From: JBARDN01 sp963755705
GTDB taxonomy: Bacteria; Desulfobacterota; Binatia; Binatales; Binataceae
Length of the DNA stretch: 64,000 bases
Assembly: GCA_963755705.1 (NCBI GenBank)
Contig: CAVWKW010000001.1
Coordinates: forward strand, 558,001 to 622,000
Reading direction: 5' to 3'
How positions within the stretch are numbered: the stretch's first letter is position 1; each line of letters opens with the position of its first letter. Under the pieces are notes generated by a model. It was given only the letters and a program-made list of their open reading frames with translations, made no database searches and was not told the origin of the DNA. Position numbers and translations under genes: made by a program. Below, piece after piece: positions 52,466 through 60,750 of the stretch.

Positions 52466-53044
52466 CTACTGGTTGGCGGCTTTTTGCGCGGCTGCTGCCG
52501 CGGCCGCGGCAGCGGCGTGAGCTGCAGCGGCTTTCTGCTGCGCCTGCGCCCGCGTGTCGCCGCGCGCGATGTTGCCGGTCATCTTTCGGCCGGCGGCCGC
52601 GCCGAGCGCCTGCTGCTCCCACTTGGGCTTGGCCATCTCGACCCACTTGCCCTTGTACAGTGTGTAGGAAAAGACCAGGTACTTGAGCGTGCCTGTCGCA
52701 GCACCCTTCGAGCTGCCAGGTTTGGTCGGGTCATATTCGACCCCGCCGAGCTTGACGCTGCACGAGAGCTGATGATTAGGACCATAGGACGGCAGGTATT
52801 CGAATTTCTGCTGCAGATCGACGTAGGTTTTTTTCGCAGCCTTGCGCTCGTCCTGTTCGTCGAGGTACGGACCCGCTTCGTCCGAGACCTTGTCGGTCAG
52901 CGAGCGTTGCAGCGCCGGCGTCAGGTCCTGCTGGACCCGATGATGCGGCAGCACTTGCGCATGCACGGGTTGTATATTGGCGGATGAAAACAGCAGCGCG
53001 GCCGCTATCAGAGCGGCCGCGCTGGATATGTATCGTATTTTCAT
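52466..53044 (-). CDS. Exported protein with alanine-rich tail, unknown function
   Basis: A 192-residue protein. A signal peptide (ISSAAALIAAALLFSSANIQPVHAQ) precedes a domain of about 130 residues (QKFEYLPSYGPNHQLSCSVKLGGVEYDPTKPG, LKYLVFSYTLYKGKWVEMAKP) and a C-terminal run of alanine and glutamine residues, probably a helix. I do not recognise the family. It is the last gene of the exbB-exbD-exbD-VWA set and lies 50 bases behind the VWA gene, so it may be a periplasmic partner. Confidence 0.7.
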   Translation of the reverse strand: MKIRYISSAAALIAAALLFSSANIQPVHAQVLPHHRVQQDLTPALQRSLTDKVSDEAGPYLDEQDERKAAKKTYVDLQQKFEYLPSYGPNHQLSCSVKLGGVEYDPTKPGSSKGAATGTLKYLVFSYTLYKGKWVEMAKPKWEQQALGAAAGRKMTGNIARGDTRAQAQQKAAAAHAAAAAAAAAAQKAANQ

Positions 53045-53094
53045 AGCGGTCTAATCCTTACCAGATTAGACGGCCGCGAGCACGCGCGAATTCG

Positions 53095-54327
53095 CTATTC
53101 CGAACCGCCGCTGCCGCCTCCGGAATTGATTCCTCTGCCGAACGCGGAGACCTGGTTCTGCCACTGCTCGCCGAAGGCCAGGATCAGCACCTGCTGGTTG
53201 ATGTGCGAATCGTGCGTCAGCGAGCGCATCGCACCGCCTCCCGCGTTGGCCAGCACCTTGAAAGCAGCCTGCGTCTGTTTGGCGAACTGCGGCAGTGCCG
53301 AGATTTTCGGCGGCTCCTCGCGATGCACTTTCAGCCAAAACTCACGCTCGAAGCGCTCGTGCTCTTCGGCGGTAACGTCAACCGTATTGAAGGTTCCGTT
53401 CTCAGTCTTGAACTGGCGGATCAGCGCAAGCAGTGGCGCGAAGTCATCTTTTGCCGGTGGCGAATCACCCACCAGCACCACCACCTTTTTCGCGTATGGC
53501 TTCCAGTCCATCTTGCCGATCGCCGTTTGACAGGCCCCCAACGTGTCTTCTTCCCATTCGCCGCCGCCCTTGGCGGTGATGTTGTTGAGGAAGTCGGTCA
53601 GCTTCTGCGGCGACAGCGTAAGCGGCTGGATCTCCATCTTCTCGCCCTTGCCGCCGAACACGATAATCCCGACACGCGCGATCGGGACCAGCCGATGGAT
53701 CGCCTGGATGAGCTGCGCCATCTTGGCTTTCACGTCGTTGATGATTAGCCCCATCGAGCCTGTGCCGTCGATCACCAGCACCACGTCCAAGCCTTTGCGG
53801 CGCAGTTCTCCGATGAACCCGCCGAAGCCCGCGCCGATGCCGTGGCCGTAGCCCGAACCCATGCCGCCTCCACGGCCGATTCCGATTCCGCCGCCGCCTG
53901 CTGCGCGCACGTAATCGTTGGCAAGTCCCACCGCCTGCGAGGTATCTACGGCCTGCGGAGTATCCATCTGCTGCGGCGCGGTGTCAGGCATCGGCACTTC
54001 AGGCATGTCGAGATCCTGCATCTCATTGCCGCCGCCACCACCGCCGCCCGCTTCCAGGTTCACCATGATCAACTCACGCCCGCGCTGCTCATGCACCGTG
54101 ATAATGAGGAACAGCAGTATCAGGACGTGAATTGCGACCGAGAGCGGAAACGGACCGATCATCAGCCGTAGTCCATCGCGGATCTTTTGCAGACGGCTTA
54201 CGTCGGCGGTGTCCTCGTCGCCGTGCACTTCGGCCGCGGCTTCTTTCTTCGAGGTCATTCGATACAGCACGAATGCCGTAACGAACATCGAAATAACCAG
54301 AACTATAATTAATATTGGCCAGAACAT
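53095..54327 (-). CDS. Membrane-anchored VWA-domain protein of ExbBD-type operon
   Basis: A 410-residue protein with an N-terminal membrane segment (residues 1-22), a second one near 60-80 (PLSVAIHVLILLFLIITV), a Gly/Met-rich linker (NLEAGGGGGGGNEMQ and GIGIGRGGGMGSGYG) and then a von Willebrand A domain. The MIDAS begins at about residue 186 with DGTGSMG. The rest (AQLIQAIHRLVPIARVGIIVFGG, VVVLVGDSPPAKDD) matches the VWA fold. It is immediately behind two ExbD genes, so it probably takes force or a signal from that motor in the periplasm. Confidence 0.88.
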   Translation of the reverse strand: MFWPILIIVLVISMFVTAFVLYRMTSKKEAAAEVHGDEDTADVSRLQKIRDGLRLMIGPFPLSVAIHVLILLFLIITVHEQRGRELIMVNLEAGGGGGGGNEMQDLDMPEVPMPDTAPQQMDTPQAVDTSQAVGLANDYVRAAGGGGIGIGRGGGMGSGYGHGIGAGFGGFIGELRRKGLDVVLVIDGTGSMGLIINDVKAKMAQLIQAIHRLVPIARVGIIVFGGKGEKMEIQPLTLSPQKLTDFLNNITAKGGGEWEEDTLGACQTAIGKMDWKPYAKKVVVLVGDSPPAKDDFAPLLALIRQFKTENGTFNTVDVTAEEHERFEREFWLKVHREEPPKISALPQFAKQTQAAFKVLANAGGGAMRSLTHDSHINQQVLILAFGEQWQNQVSAFGRGINSGGGSGGSE

Positions 54328-54347
54328 TTGATGAAGTGCTCCCGCTG

Positions 54348-54821
54348 CTACGCTCCGCCACCCGGCGCTGAGCCCGAGCCACCGCCCGGCGGTAGCGATG
54401 AGACGGCGATCGCGATTGCCTCAGCGCCCGCGGTCTTGGCGATGTCCAGAATCCGGACCATGTCGCCTAAAATAACCTTCGGGTCGCCCTGGAAGATCAC
54501 GATTTTGTCCGAGGATTGCAACGGCGCGAGCTGCTGCTGCAACGTCGTCATCAACTGCGCCTCCGTCACTTGCTGCGATCCCACCATGATCTGATGGTCC
54601 GCTGTGTAAGTAACGATGACTCCCTTGGGCTTGTCGGTGGGGGCCGCTGCTTCCGCCTTAGGCAGATCAACGTGCGCGGCAGATTCGATGGTGACTGCGG
54701 TGGTCACCATGAAGATGATCAGCAGTACCAGAAAGATGTCAGTCAACGGCGTGATGTTGATGTCGGAGAATACGCCGCCGCTGGCATGTCCAGCTCTCTC
54801 TTTCTTATGCTTCTTTGTCAT
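54348..54821 (-). CDS. ExbD/TolR-family biopolymer transport protein (second copy)
   Basis: A 157-residue protein with one N-terminal membrane segment: INITPLTDIFLVLLIIFMVTTA, where the aspartate is the proton-path residue of the ExbD/TolR family. The periplasmic part contains IMVGSQQVTEAQLMTTLQQ and GDPKVILGDMVRILDIAKTAGAEAIAIAV. The Gly/Ser-rich end is not conserved. It follows the first exbD by 53 bases and is 20 bases from the VWA gene. Confidence 0.92.
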   Translation of the reverse strand: MTKKHKKERAGHASGGVFSDINITPLTDIFLVLLIIFMVTTAVTIESAAHVDLPKAEAAAPTDKPKGVIVTYTADHQIMVGSQQVTEAQLMTTLQQQLAPLQSSDKIVIFQGDPKVILGDMVRILDIAKTAGAEAIAIAVSSLPPGGGSGSAPGGGA

Positions 54822-54874
54822 TGGCGAATCCTCTCGAGAACGGATGCGTCCGCTTGCGCGTTACGCCCCGCTGC

Positions 54875-55321
54875 TCAGCCTCCCGATGCTCCCTGGTTGG
54901 CGAGCTGCGCGCCGGTGACGCGCTTGGCCGCGATTGCGATCTGGCCAGCGCCGGCGGCCTTGGCGATATTAAGGATTCGCACCATGTCACCCAGGAGCAC
55001 TTTGCGGTCGCCCTGGAAGACCACGACTTTTGCGTCCACCTTGCTGAGCGCTTCGCGCAAGCTGGGCAGGAGTTCCCGTTCTGGAACGTCCTTCGAGTTT
55101 ACGAACAACTCGTGCTGTGCCGTGTAGGTGACGATCACGCCTTTGTTTTCCGGGTTGGTGTTGGTTGCGTTAGGCAAGTCCACATGCGCGGCCGACTCGA
55201 TCGTGACCGACGTAGTCACCATAAAGATGATCAACAACACCAGGAAAATATCGGTGAGCGGGGTGATATTAATGTCGGCGAAGACCCCGCCGCCTTCACC
55301 CTTGGGACCACTAACGGCCAC
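54875..55321 (-). CDS. exbD: ExbD/TolR-family biopolymer transport protein (first copy)
   Basis: A 148-residue protein much like the second copy: INITPLTDIFLVLLIIFMVTTS with the same aspartate, IVTYTAQHELFVNSKDVPERELLPSLREAL and VVFQGDRKVLLGDMVRILNIAKAAGAGQIAIA. It starts on GTG at 55319-55321 overlapping the exbB stop by 11 bases. Two ExbD genes in one operon allow heterodimers in the 5:2 motor. Confidence 0.92.
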   Translation of the reverse strand: MAVSGPKGEGGGVFADINITPLTDIFLVLLIIFMVTTSVTIESAAHVDLPNATNTNPENKGVIVTYTAQHELFVNSKDVPERELLPSLREALSKVDAKVVVFQGDRKVLLGDMVRILNIAKAAGAGQIAIAAKRVTGAQLANQGASGG

Positions 55322-55952
55322 CAGCTTGCCTCCCCTGCAGAGCCGCGTCTATCAGACGGTCGGCGTTGATACGCAGGATCGCATTGATGTTTTCGATCTT
55401 GACCGAGAAGTAGTTGAAAAAGATAACCGCGATGATTGCGACGGCCAGCCCGAGCGCGGTTGAAATCAACGCTTCGGAAATACCGGCTGCGACGACCGAG
55501 AATCCGCCGGTGCCCATGATCGCCATCGATTGGAACGCGACCAGGATGCCGACGACGGTTCCGAACAGTCCGATAAACGGTGCCGATGCGCCCGCGGTCG
55601 CGAGCACCCAGACATAGCGCTTCAGCTCGAGGCTCTCTTGGTAGCGCCGTTCGTCGTCGAGATCCTCAAGATGATCCCGATCCATCGTCTGTGCAGCAGA
55701 AATCAGCGTGTGAAACACCCGGTCGGAAGCGGTCGCGCGAGCCTGAGTCGCCTGCAGAGCCTGGTTAAAGTTGCCCTGACGGAGCTGAGGGATCAGCGAG
55801 TCGGCCGATTTAGCCGTCTTCGACATGATTCCACGCAGCGCCCACAAGCGCTCGAAGATGATCGCCAGGCAAACCACCGATATGAACAGCAGGGGATACG
55901 TTGCGTAGTAGCCCTGTTGAATCATCCCCAAGATGCTGAACTGATTAGACAT
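55311..55952 (-). CDS. exbB: ExbB/TolQ/MotA-family proton channel protein
   Basis: A 213-residue protein with three membrane segments: YYATYPLLFISVVCLAIIFERLW, VLATAGASAPFIGLFGTVVGILVAFQ and EALISTALGLAVAIIAVIFFNYFSVKIE. The conserved GTVxGI and EALxxTAxGLxxAI words are those of the family. The ATG at 55950-55952 begins the operon of exbB, two exbD, VWA and an exported protein. It is a proton-driven motor; no TonB-like gene is seen here. Confidence 0.94.
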   Translation of the reverse strand: MSNQFSILGMIQQGYYATYPLLFISVVCLAIIFERLWALRGIMSKTAKSADSLIPQLRQGNFNQALQATQARATASDRVFHTLISAAQTMDRDHLEDLDDERRYQESLELKRYVWVLATAGASAPFIGLFGTVVGILVAFQSMAIMGTGGFSVVAAGISEALISTALGLAVAIIAVIFFNYFSVKIENINAILRINADRLIDAALQGRQAGGR

Positions 55953-56363
55953 CGCCTATCCTCACTAATGTGGTTTAGATTTTGAGCGGCGCAATTTCTC
56001 AGGTCCCGCTCGAACCGTTCTCTAGCCCCAAACTTATCCTTCAGCGGTTCTCCCCTGAACCGGCCGCACTATACCCGCGTCACCCCGGAAACCGCACAAT
56101 TCGGCAGACGGAATAATCCGGCGTGCCTGAGACGACGCGGAAGCCTTTAATGGAACAAAGGGTTGTTTTTGTCAAGAGGGACTAACGTCGCGGAGACAAA
56201 ACATCCACTTTAGCGGGCGCATCACGCCGCCCTCCTCGCCGTCTATTCGAAACGGCCCGTTAAACAAAGCATAGGGCGCATTCACGCTTAGCGCAATCGG
56301 GGAAATTTGCGGGAGCATTCAAGGTTTCGGGCACTTCTCCCGGTCGGAGCCTTCGGAGTTTGG

Positions 56364-56399
56364 ATCGGCAGTCATCTTTTTAAATCGGCAGCCATCTTT
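56364..56399. repeat. 20-base-period direct repeat
   Basis: ATCGGCAGTCATCTTT at 56364 and ATCGGCAGCCATCTTT at 56384: two copies differing at one position, spaced by TTAA-like bases. This may be a tandem binding site for a regulator (two helical turns apart) or a small duplication. Confidence 0.5.
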
Positions 56400-56449
56400 G
56401 ATGATGCCTTGTCTTGACTTCTTGGCCTCTCAAGTCTATCCAAGTTTTG

Positions 56450-56472
56450 ACCGCTGAGCGGTTCTTTTTTTT
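56450..56472 (+). terminator. Terminator-like hairpin with T-tract
   Basis: ACCGC, a three-base TGA loop, and GCGGT are followed by TC and eight T (56465-56472). No plus-strand gene ends upstream within 500 bases, so this could end a small RNA starting in the gap, or be accidental. Confidence 0.45.
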
Positions 56473-56619
56473 CTGATTGCGGCTCCTCTTGGCGTTACTT
56501 CGGAATCTTTGGGATTTCTTTTCGATACTACAACGCTGATGTCTAATTCGACGAAGTTGGTGCGCTACTTGTTCAACCGTTATGTGGCGGTCGCATACGC
56601 GACGCTTCCCGGAGCGCGC

Positions 56620-57168
56620 GTGAACTCAAATGTGATGCTGGCGGCGCTGTTCCTGCTGAGCGTTACCGCTGGATGCAACAAGTCCGCGCCGGTAGCGCCT
56701 CCTGCAGCCAAGCCGGTCGCGCTTGGTCCCGATGAGCCGTACAAAACCTTACCCCCTGATATCTTCACGGGGATGCCGATTTACCCGAGCTCTACCATCG
56801 ATCACGTTCGCCGGCCAAAGGGTGCGATGCGCGAGGTGGTGTTTTCCACCGACGCCACGATGCCCGCGCTGGTCGCTTACTTCAAGGAAGGGCTGAAGCA
56901 GGGCAATTTCCACATTACCTCGTCGCTCATTATGCCCGCCCGGCGCACCTGGTCTTGCGACTTCCACAAAGAGGGGCGCCCGGGCAGCATCATGCTCTAT
57001 CCCAGCGATAATGATAAGTCGAAAATGACAATTGATTTGATCTACGAGATGCCGTCGAAGGTTGATGAGGCGATGCTCGAGCCGGTCGAGAAATTTGATG
57101 TGGTAGGCCCCGGAGAGGTCGCCCAACAGGCGGTCCCTAATCCGAAAGAGAACACGAAGCAGAACTAG
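56620..57168 (+). CDS. Putative lipoprotein, unknown function
   Basis: About 182 residues from GTG at 56620, which has GGAG five bases upstream; ATG at 56635 is the alternative and longer frames have no signal peptide. It starts with a hydrophobic segment and lipobox (LFLLSVTAGC). After a Pro/Ala-rich linker, the mature part has GMPIYPSSTIDH, TDATMPALVAYFKEGLKQGNF and TIDLIYEMPS, a pattern of small alpha/beta domain that I cannot name. The MFE-type SDR gene follows 20 bases after the stop. Confidence 0.7.
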   Translation: MNSNVMLAALFLLSVTAGCNKSAPVAPPAAKPVALGPDEPYKTLPPDIFTGMPIYPSSTIDHVRRPKGAMREVVFSTDATMPALVAYFKEGLKQGNFHITSSLIMPARRTWSCDFHKEGRPGSIMLYPSDNDKSKMTIDLIYEMPSKVDEAMLEPVEKFDVVGPGEVAQQAVPNPKENTKQN

Positions 57169-57188
57169 CACGAAGAGGAAGTAGAACG

Positions 57189-58124
57189 ATGGCACTATTG
57201 GATGGAAAGGTTGCAGTAATCACCGGAGCCGGACGCGGCATCGGCCGTGAAGAAGCGCTCCTGCTCGCAAAGCATGGCGCCAAGGTCGTGGTCAACGATC
57301 TGGGCGGCCATTTCGACGGCACCGGCCAGTCGCGCTCGCCCGCCGAAGACGTCGTCAAGGAAATCCGCGCAGCGGGCGGAGAGGCGGTCGCCAACTACGA
57401 AAGCGTCACCGACTTCAAGGCCGCCAAGCGGATCGTCGAATGCGCGGTCGACAATTTCGGCAAGCTCAGCATCCTCGTCAACAACGCCGGCATCCTGCGC
57501 GATCGCATGATCTTCAACATGAGCGAGGAAGATTGGGACGCGGTCACAGCCGTGCATCTGAAGGGCAGCTTCAACGTCGCCCGCCACGCGACCGCCTATT
57601 GGCGCGAGCAGCATAAGGCCGGCAACGTGCTCAATGGCCGGCTCATCAACACCAGCTCCGACTCCGGCATCCTGGGCAACGCCGGCCAGGGGAACTACGG
57701 CGCAGCCAAAGCGGCGGTCGCCGCGATGGCGATAATCGTCGATCGCGAGATGACCCGCTATGGCGTCACCGCCAACGCGATCGCGCCGGTCGCGCGCACC
57801 CGCCTGACGGTCGATGCGACCCCGCAGACCGCCGCCGGGATGGGTACCGCGAAGGCCGGTGAGTGGGACGCGTTCACGCCCGCGCACGTCGCGCCGCTGG
57901 TGGCGTGGCTCGGCAGCGACGACGCCAAGGATGTCCACGGCGAAGTCTTCCGCGTTGGGATGGGCACCGTCTGGCTGATGCAGGGGTGGCATTCGGTGGG
58001 CAAGGTCGCCAAGAAGGGCTCGATGTGGGATCCTGCCGAGCTCGGCACGAAGTTGAAGGAGGAGCTCGCCAAGGGCGCCACCAAGAAAGAGAACATGGGC
58101 TCCGTTATGGCGGGCAACGTTTAA
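57189..58124 (+). CDS. MFE-2-type short-chain dehydrogenase ((3R)-hydroxyacyl-CoA dehydrogenase-like)
   Basis: A 311-residue SDR with TGAGRGIGREEALLLAKHGAKVVVNDLGG, the pattern of the dehydrogenase domain of peroxisomal multifunctional enzyme 2 and related bacterial proteins. LVNNAGILRDRMIFNMSEEDW and the N-S-Y-K residues (INTSSDSG, then GQGNYGAAKAAV) are in place. The C-terminal 60 residues are an extra helical part. It likely oxidises a hydroxyacyl-CoA. GAGGAAG lies before the ATG. Confidence 0.88.
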   Translation: MALLDGKVAVITGAGRGIGREEALLLAKHGAKVVVNDLGGHFDGTGQSRSPAEDVVKEIRAAGGEAVANYESVTDFKAAKRIVECAVDNFGKLSILVNNAGILRDRMIFNMSEEDWDAVTAVHLKGSFNVARHATAYWREQHKAGNVLNGRLINTSSDSGILGNAGQGNYGAAKAAVAAMAIIVDREMTRYGVTANAIAPVARTRLTVDATPQTAAGMGTAKAGEWDAFTPAHVAPLVAWLGSDDAKDVHGEVFRVGMGTVWLMQGWHSVGKVAKKGSMWDPAELGTKLKEELAKGATKKENMGSVMAGNV

Positions 58125-58125
58125 G

Positions 58126-58662
58126 TTGCCGGATTCGATTCATCGCAATAAGAAAGCTGATGGAAGCGCGGCTCCTCGCGAGCCGCGCTTCCGTTCTATC
58201 CTGTTCATTTGCGCGGCGAACACCGCGCGCAGTGTGATGGCGGAGCATATGCTGCGCCGCGAGCTCACCGCGCGCGGGATCGATCGCCACGTGAGCGTCT
58301 CTTCCGCCGGAATCGCGCCTTATGCCCGCGATGGTGCGCTGGTCTCGCTCGATACCCGCCTGGTTCTGCGCGACGTGGGAATTGATATCGGCGAAGAAGC
58401 GACCTCGACTGATCTGAAGCGCCATCCGGAGATCCTCGACCGCGCCGACCTGGTAATCGCGATGACCGAGCAGCAGGCGCGCGAACTGGTCGAAAAATTT
58501 CCCGGCGCGCACGGCAGGAACGTATATACGCTGCGCTCGTTCACCGGAACCTCGGGTGATATCGATGATCCGTACGAGAAAGGCGACCTCGTATTTGCCG
58601 AGTGCCGCGAGGAGATCAATCGGCTGCTTCCATCGCTGATCGATCGCCTGTTCGACGAATAG
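58126..58662 (+). CDS. Low-molecular-weight protein-tyrosine phosphatase-like protein
   Basis: A 178-residue protein with the LMW-PTP/arsenate reductase fold. The P-loop is ICAANTARSVMAEHML with the catalytic cysteine at about residue 29 and arginine at 34. The general acid lies in DIDDPYEKG. The usual CxGNxCRS has become CAANTARS, so only the first cysteine is kept. The start is unclear: TTG at 58126 follows the SDR stop by one base, and a 13-bp hairpin (58162-58192) encodes residues 13-22 between it and the domain. No ATG or GTG fits better. Confidence 0.75.
   Translation: MPDSIHRNKKADGSAAPREPRFRSILFICAANTARSVMAEHMLRRELTARGIDRHVSVSSAGIAPYARDGALVSLDTRLVLRDVGIDIGEEATSTDLKRHPEILDRADLVIAMTEQQARELVEKFPGAHGRNVYTLRSFTGTSGDIDDPYEKGDLVFAECREEINRLLPSLIDRLFDE
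58162..58192. other. Strong 13-bp hairpin at the 5' end of the phosphatase gene
   Basis: GGAAGCGCGGCTC (58162-58174) and GAGCCGCGCTTCC (58180-58192) are perfectly complementary around a five-base loop. It lies 38 bases after the SDR stop. It has no T-tract. It could be an intercistronic RNA stem that protects or attenuates the transcript, or a factor-dependent terminator. Confidence 0.7.
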
Positions 58663-58681
58663 CTTTCGGGGAGGAGCGCAG

Positions 58682-59110
58682 ATGCGTTTCGAAAATCCCG
58701 ACGACGCAACGATCAAGGAGATTCTGTCGCGGCCCTGCACGGTCGCGGTCGTGGGTTGTTCGGATAATCCCGCGCGTGACAGCCTGCAGATCGCGAAGCT
58801 CTGGAAGTCGCACGGCTACCGCGTGATTCCGGTGAATCCGCAACTCGAGTCCGACGCGCTCCGCCCGGCGCTGGGTGAACGATGCTATCCGAACCTCGCG
58901 TCGATTCCCGAGCCAGTAGAAATCGTGGACGTATTCCGCCGCTCCGAGCACGTCGCCGCCGCAGCCGCCGAGTCGATCGAGAAGGGCGCCAAAATCCTCT
59001 GGTGCCAACTCGGCGTAATCGACGAAGAAGCCGCCGCCCGCGCGCAAAAAGCGGGACTCACAGTGATCATGGATCGTTGTCCCGCAATCGAATATCGCCG
59101 CCTCTTCTAA
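58682..59110 (+). CDS. CoA-binding domain protein
   Basis: A 142-residue single-domain protein: TVAVVGCSDNPARDSLQIAKLWKSHGYRVIPVNPQ, EIVDVFRRSEHVAAAAAESIEKGAKILWCQLGVIDEEAAARAQKAGLTVIMDRCPAIEYRR. This is the stand-alone CoA-binding/YccU-type family related to succinyl-CoA synthetase alpha. Its role is not established. GGGGAGGAG lies about eight bases before the ATG. Confidence 0.92.
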   Translation: MRFENPDDATIKEILSRPCTVAVVGCSDNPARDSLQIAKLWKSHGYRVIPVNPQLESDALRPALGERCYPNLASIPEPVEIVDVFRRSEHVAAAAAESIEKGAKILWCQLGVIDEEAAARAQKAGLTVIMDRCPAIEYRRLF

Positions 59111-59129
59111 TCCGTCCGGCGTGACAGGC

Positions 59130-59153
59130 AAGTATCACAAGTGATACTTTTTT
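59130..59153 (+). terminator. Terminator after the CoA-binding gene
   Basis: AAGTATCAC (59130-59138) and GTGATACTT (59141-59149) form a perfect stem; TTTT follows. The short AA loop would in practice open to CAAG. Confidence 0.85.
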
Positions 59154-59214
59154 CGTGAAGAGCAAGGACGTCGATCTGCGGCTGCGGGGACACAGGGAAC
59201 ATCGGGCAGCCTAA

Positions 59215-59772
59215 GTGAAACACCACAAATGGAAAGTTCTTCAGAGCGAGACCGTCTATCACACGCCGATTTTCGATCTCGAGCGGCGCCACTCGATCCA
59301 TCCGCGCCGCGGGGAGCGCGATTTCTACGTGCTCACCGCAACCGATTGGATCAATATCATTCCGCTCACGCGTGATCGCCAGGTCGTGATGGTCCGGCAG
59401 TATCGCCATGGAATTTCGGAGTTCACGCTCGAGGTTCCGGGCGGGATGGTCGATTTGACTGACGAATCGCCGATGCACGCCGCCCGGCGCGAAATGATCG
59501 AGGAGACCGGTTACGACTCCGATTCCATCGTCGCACTGGGCAAGGTGCATCCGAACCCTGCGATCGAATCGAACGTCTGCCACTCGTTCCTGGCGCGCAA
59601 CGTGACTCTTGGACGCAAGCCCAAGGAGCTCGGCGCCGAGGAAACCCACGTCGAGCTGGTGCCGCTGGCGAGCATCAAGTCGATGATCGGCAGCGGAGAG
59701 ATCATGCACGCGCTGACGATCGCGGCATTCTCATTTTTTCACGTCTACAACCCGCCCACGCGCCGCCGCTGA
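59215..59772 (+). CDS. Nudix hydrolase (ADP-ribose pyrophosphatase-like)
   Basis: A 185-residue protein. The Nudix box is GGMVDLTDESPMHAARREMIEETGY; the extra residue before the first glutamate is common in this subgroup. MVRQYRHGISEFTLEVPGG precedes it, as in NudF/ADP-ribose pyrophosphatases, and IVALGKVHPNPAIESNVCHSFLA follows. It cleaves a nucleoside diphosphate linked to another group; ADP-ribose is the most likely substrate. Its 3' end overlaps the convergent AraC gene by 28 bases. Confidence 0.9.
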   Translation: MKHHKWKVLQSETVYHTPIFDLERRHSIHPRRGERDFYVLTATDWINIIPLTRDRQVVMVRQYRHGISEFTLEVPGGMVDLTDESPMHAARREMIEETGYDSDSIVALGKVHPNPAIESNVCHSFLARNVTLGRKPKELGAEETHVELVPLASIKSMIGSGEIMHALTIAAFSFFHVYNPPTRRR

Positions 59773-60650
59773 GCGCGCGGCGTGAGCCGGAGGCCGGATT
59801 TTCTGTACGCGCGCGGGGAGCATCCGACTTCGCGGCGGAAGGCGTTGATGAAGTTCGACAGGTCGCCGAAGCCGACGTCGAAGGCGATGTCAGTTACCGG
59901 TTGCGAAGTGTCCCGAAGGAGTTCGATCGCGTTGCGGATTCGCGTCTGGACCAGAAAACGGTAGGGCGTGACGCCGGTCTCGCGCCTGAAAATTCGCAGG
60001 AAGTGGAACGGGCTCAAATTCACCGATTGCGCAAGGCCCGCAAGGTCGAGCTTTTCGTGCGCGTGCTGCTCGATACGCGCGATCGCGGCGAGCACCTGCT
60101 CCCGTGCGCGACGATTCTCCAGAGCCGGCGGCGTCCCGTTTCGCGCGGTTCCTGCGCCGGCCTCGGCGAGAGCATACTCGGCGATCGCAAGCCCCAACTC
60201 TTCGACTCCTATCAGAGATGCGCCGGAGCGAAGCCTCTCCTCAGCGAGCAGCATGATCGCGTCGGCGCGCGGACGGGGCGCGAGCACATTGCGGGCGAAT
60301 GGACCACGCTCGGCGCCGCGTCTCAGCGATCCGGCAAGCTCCTCGACAATCGGACGCTGATAATTGAATACGAGGCACGAGTCTCCGCCGGCGTGCTCGT
60401 GGGAGACTTCGTAATGCTGTCCGGCGTTGCCGAGCAGCAAGAACCCGGTCGTCAGCAATTGGGATTGCTTGCCGCTTCGGACTGCGAAGACGCCCGAGCG
60501 AACGATCGCGATCGCGTCCAGATCGAACTGGTCGTCCTGCGGCGGATCTCCTGCGGACGCGAGGCATCGGTACTCACGCACCCGCACCAGGCCGTCGCGA
60601 ACTATATCGCGCCACGGCTCGGAGGAGGGAGAATCTGGGTGCGCCTCCAT
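59745..60650 (-). CDS. AraC-family transcriptional regulator
   Basis: A 301-residue regulator. The N-terminal cupin-like sensory domain (residues 1-180; FLLLGNAGQHYEVSHEHAGGDSCLVF) precedes the two helix-turn-helix motifs: LDLAGLAQSVNLSPFHFLRIFRRETGVTPYRFLVQTRIRNAIELL and VTDIAFDVGFGDLSNFINAFRREVGCSPRAYR. ATG at 60648-60650. It is divergent from the glyoxalase/GFA gene pair across 100 bases and is likely to control it. Confidence 0.92.
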   Translation of the reverse strand: MEAHPDSPSSEPWRDIVRDGLVRVREYRCLASAGDPPQDDQFDLDAIAIVRSGVFAVRSGKQSQLLTTGFLLLGNAGQHYEVSHEHAGGDSCLVFNYQRPIVEELAGSLRRGAERGPFARNVLAPRPRADAIMLLAEERLRSGASLIGVEELGLAIAEYALAEAGAGTARNGTPPALENRRAREQVLAAIARIEQHAHEKLDLAGLAQSVNLSPFHFLRIFRRETGVTPYRFLVQTRIRNAIELLRDTSQPVTDIAFDVGFGDLSNFINAFRREVGCSPRAYRKSGLRLTPRAQRRRVGGL

Positions 60651-60750
60651 AGAGCAATTTTTACCAAGTTTCCCAAAAGCACGACAGGCTAGATTCCGCG
60701 TCACGAGCATCCGCAAACGCGGACTTGAACCAAAAACAGGAGACCCAGCT

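Larger units (their letters stand above)
55953..56619. other. Non-coding gap with short direct repeats and a hairpin
   Basis: About 650 bases without a convincing gene. It presumably contains the promoter of the exb operon. Two 16-base direct repeats, ATCGGCAGYCATCTTT, lie at 56364-56379 and 56384-56399, 20 bases apart. A small hairpin with a T-tract lies at 56450-56472. The first part (55980-56300) shows no clear structure by eye. Confidence 0.55.
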
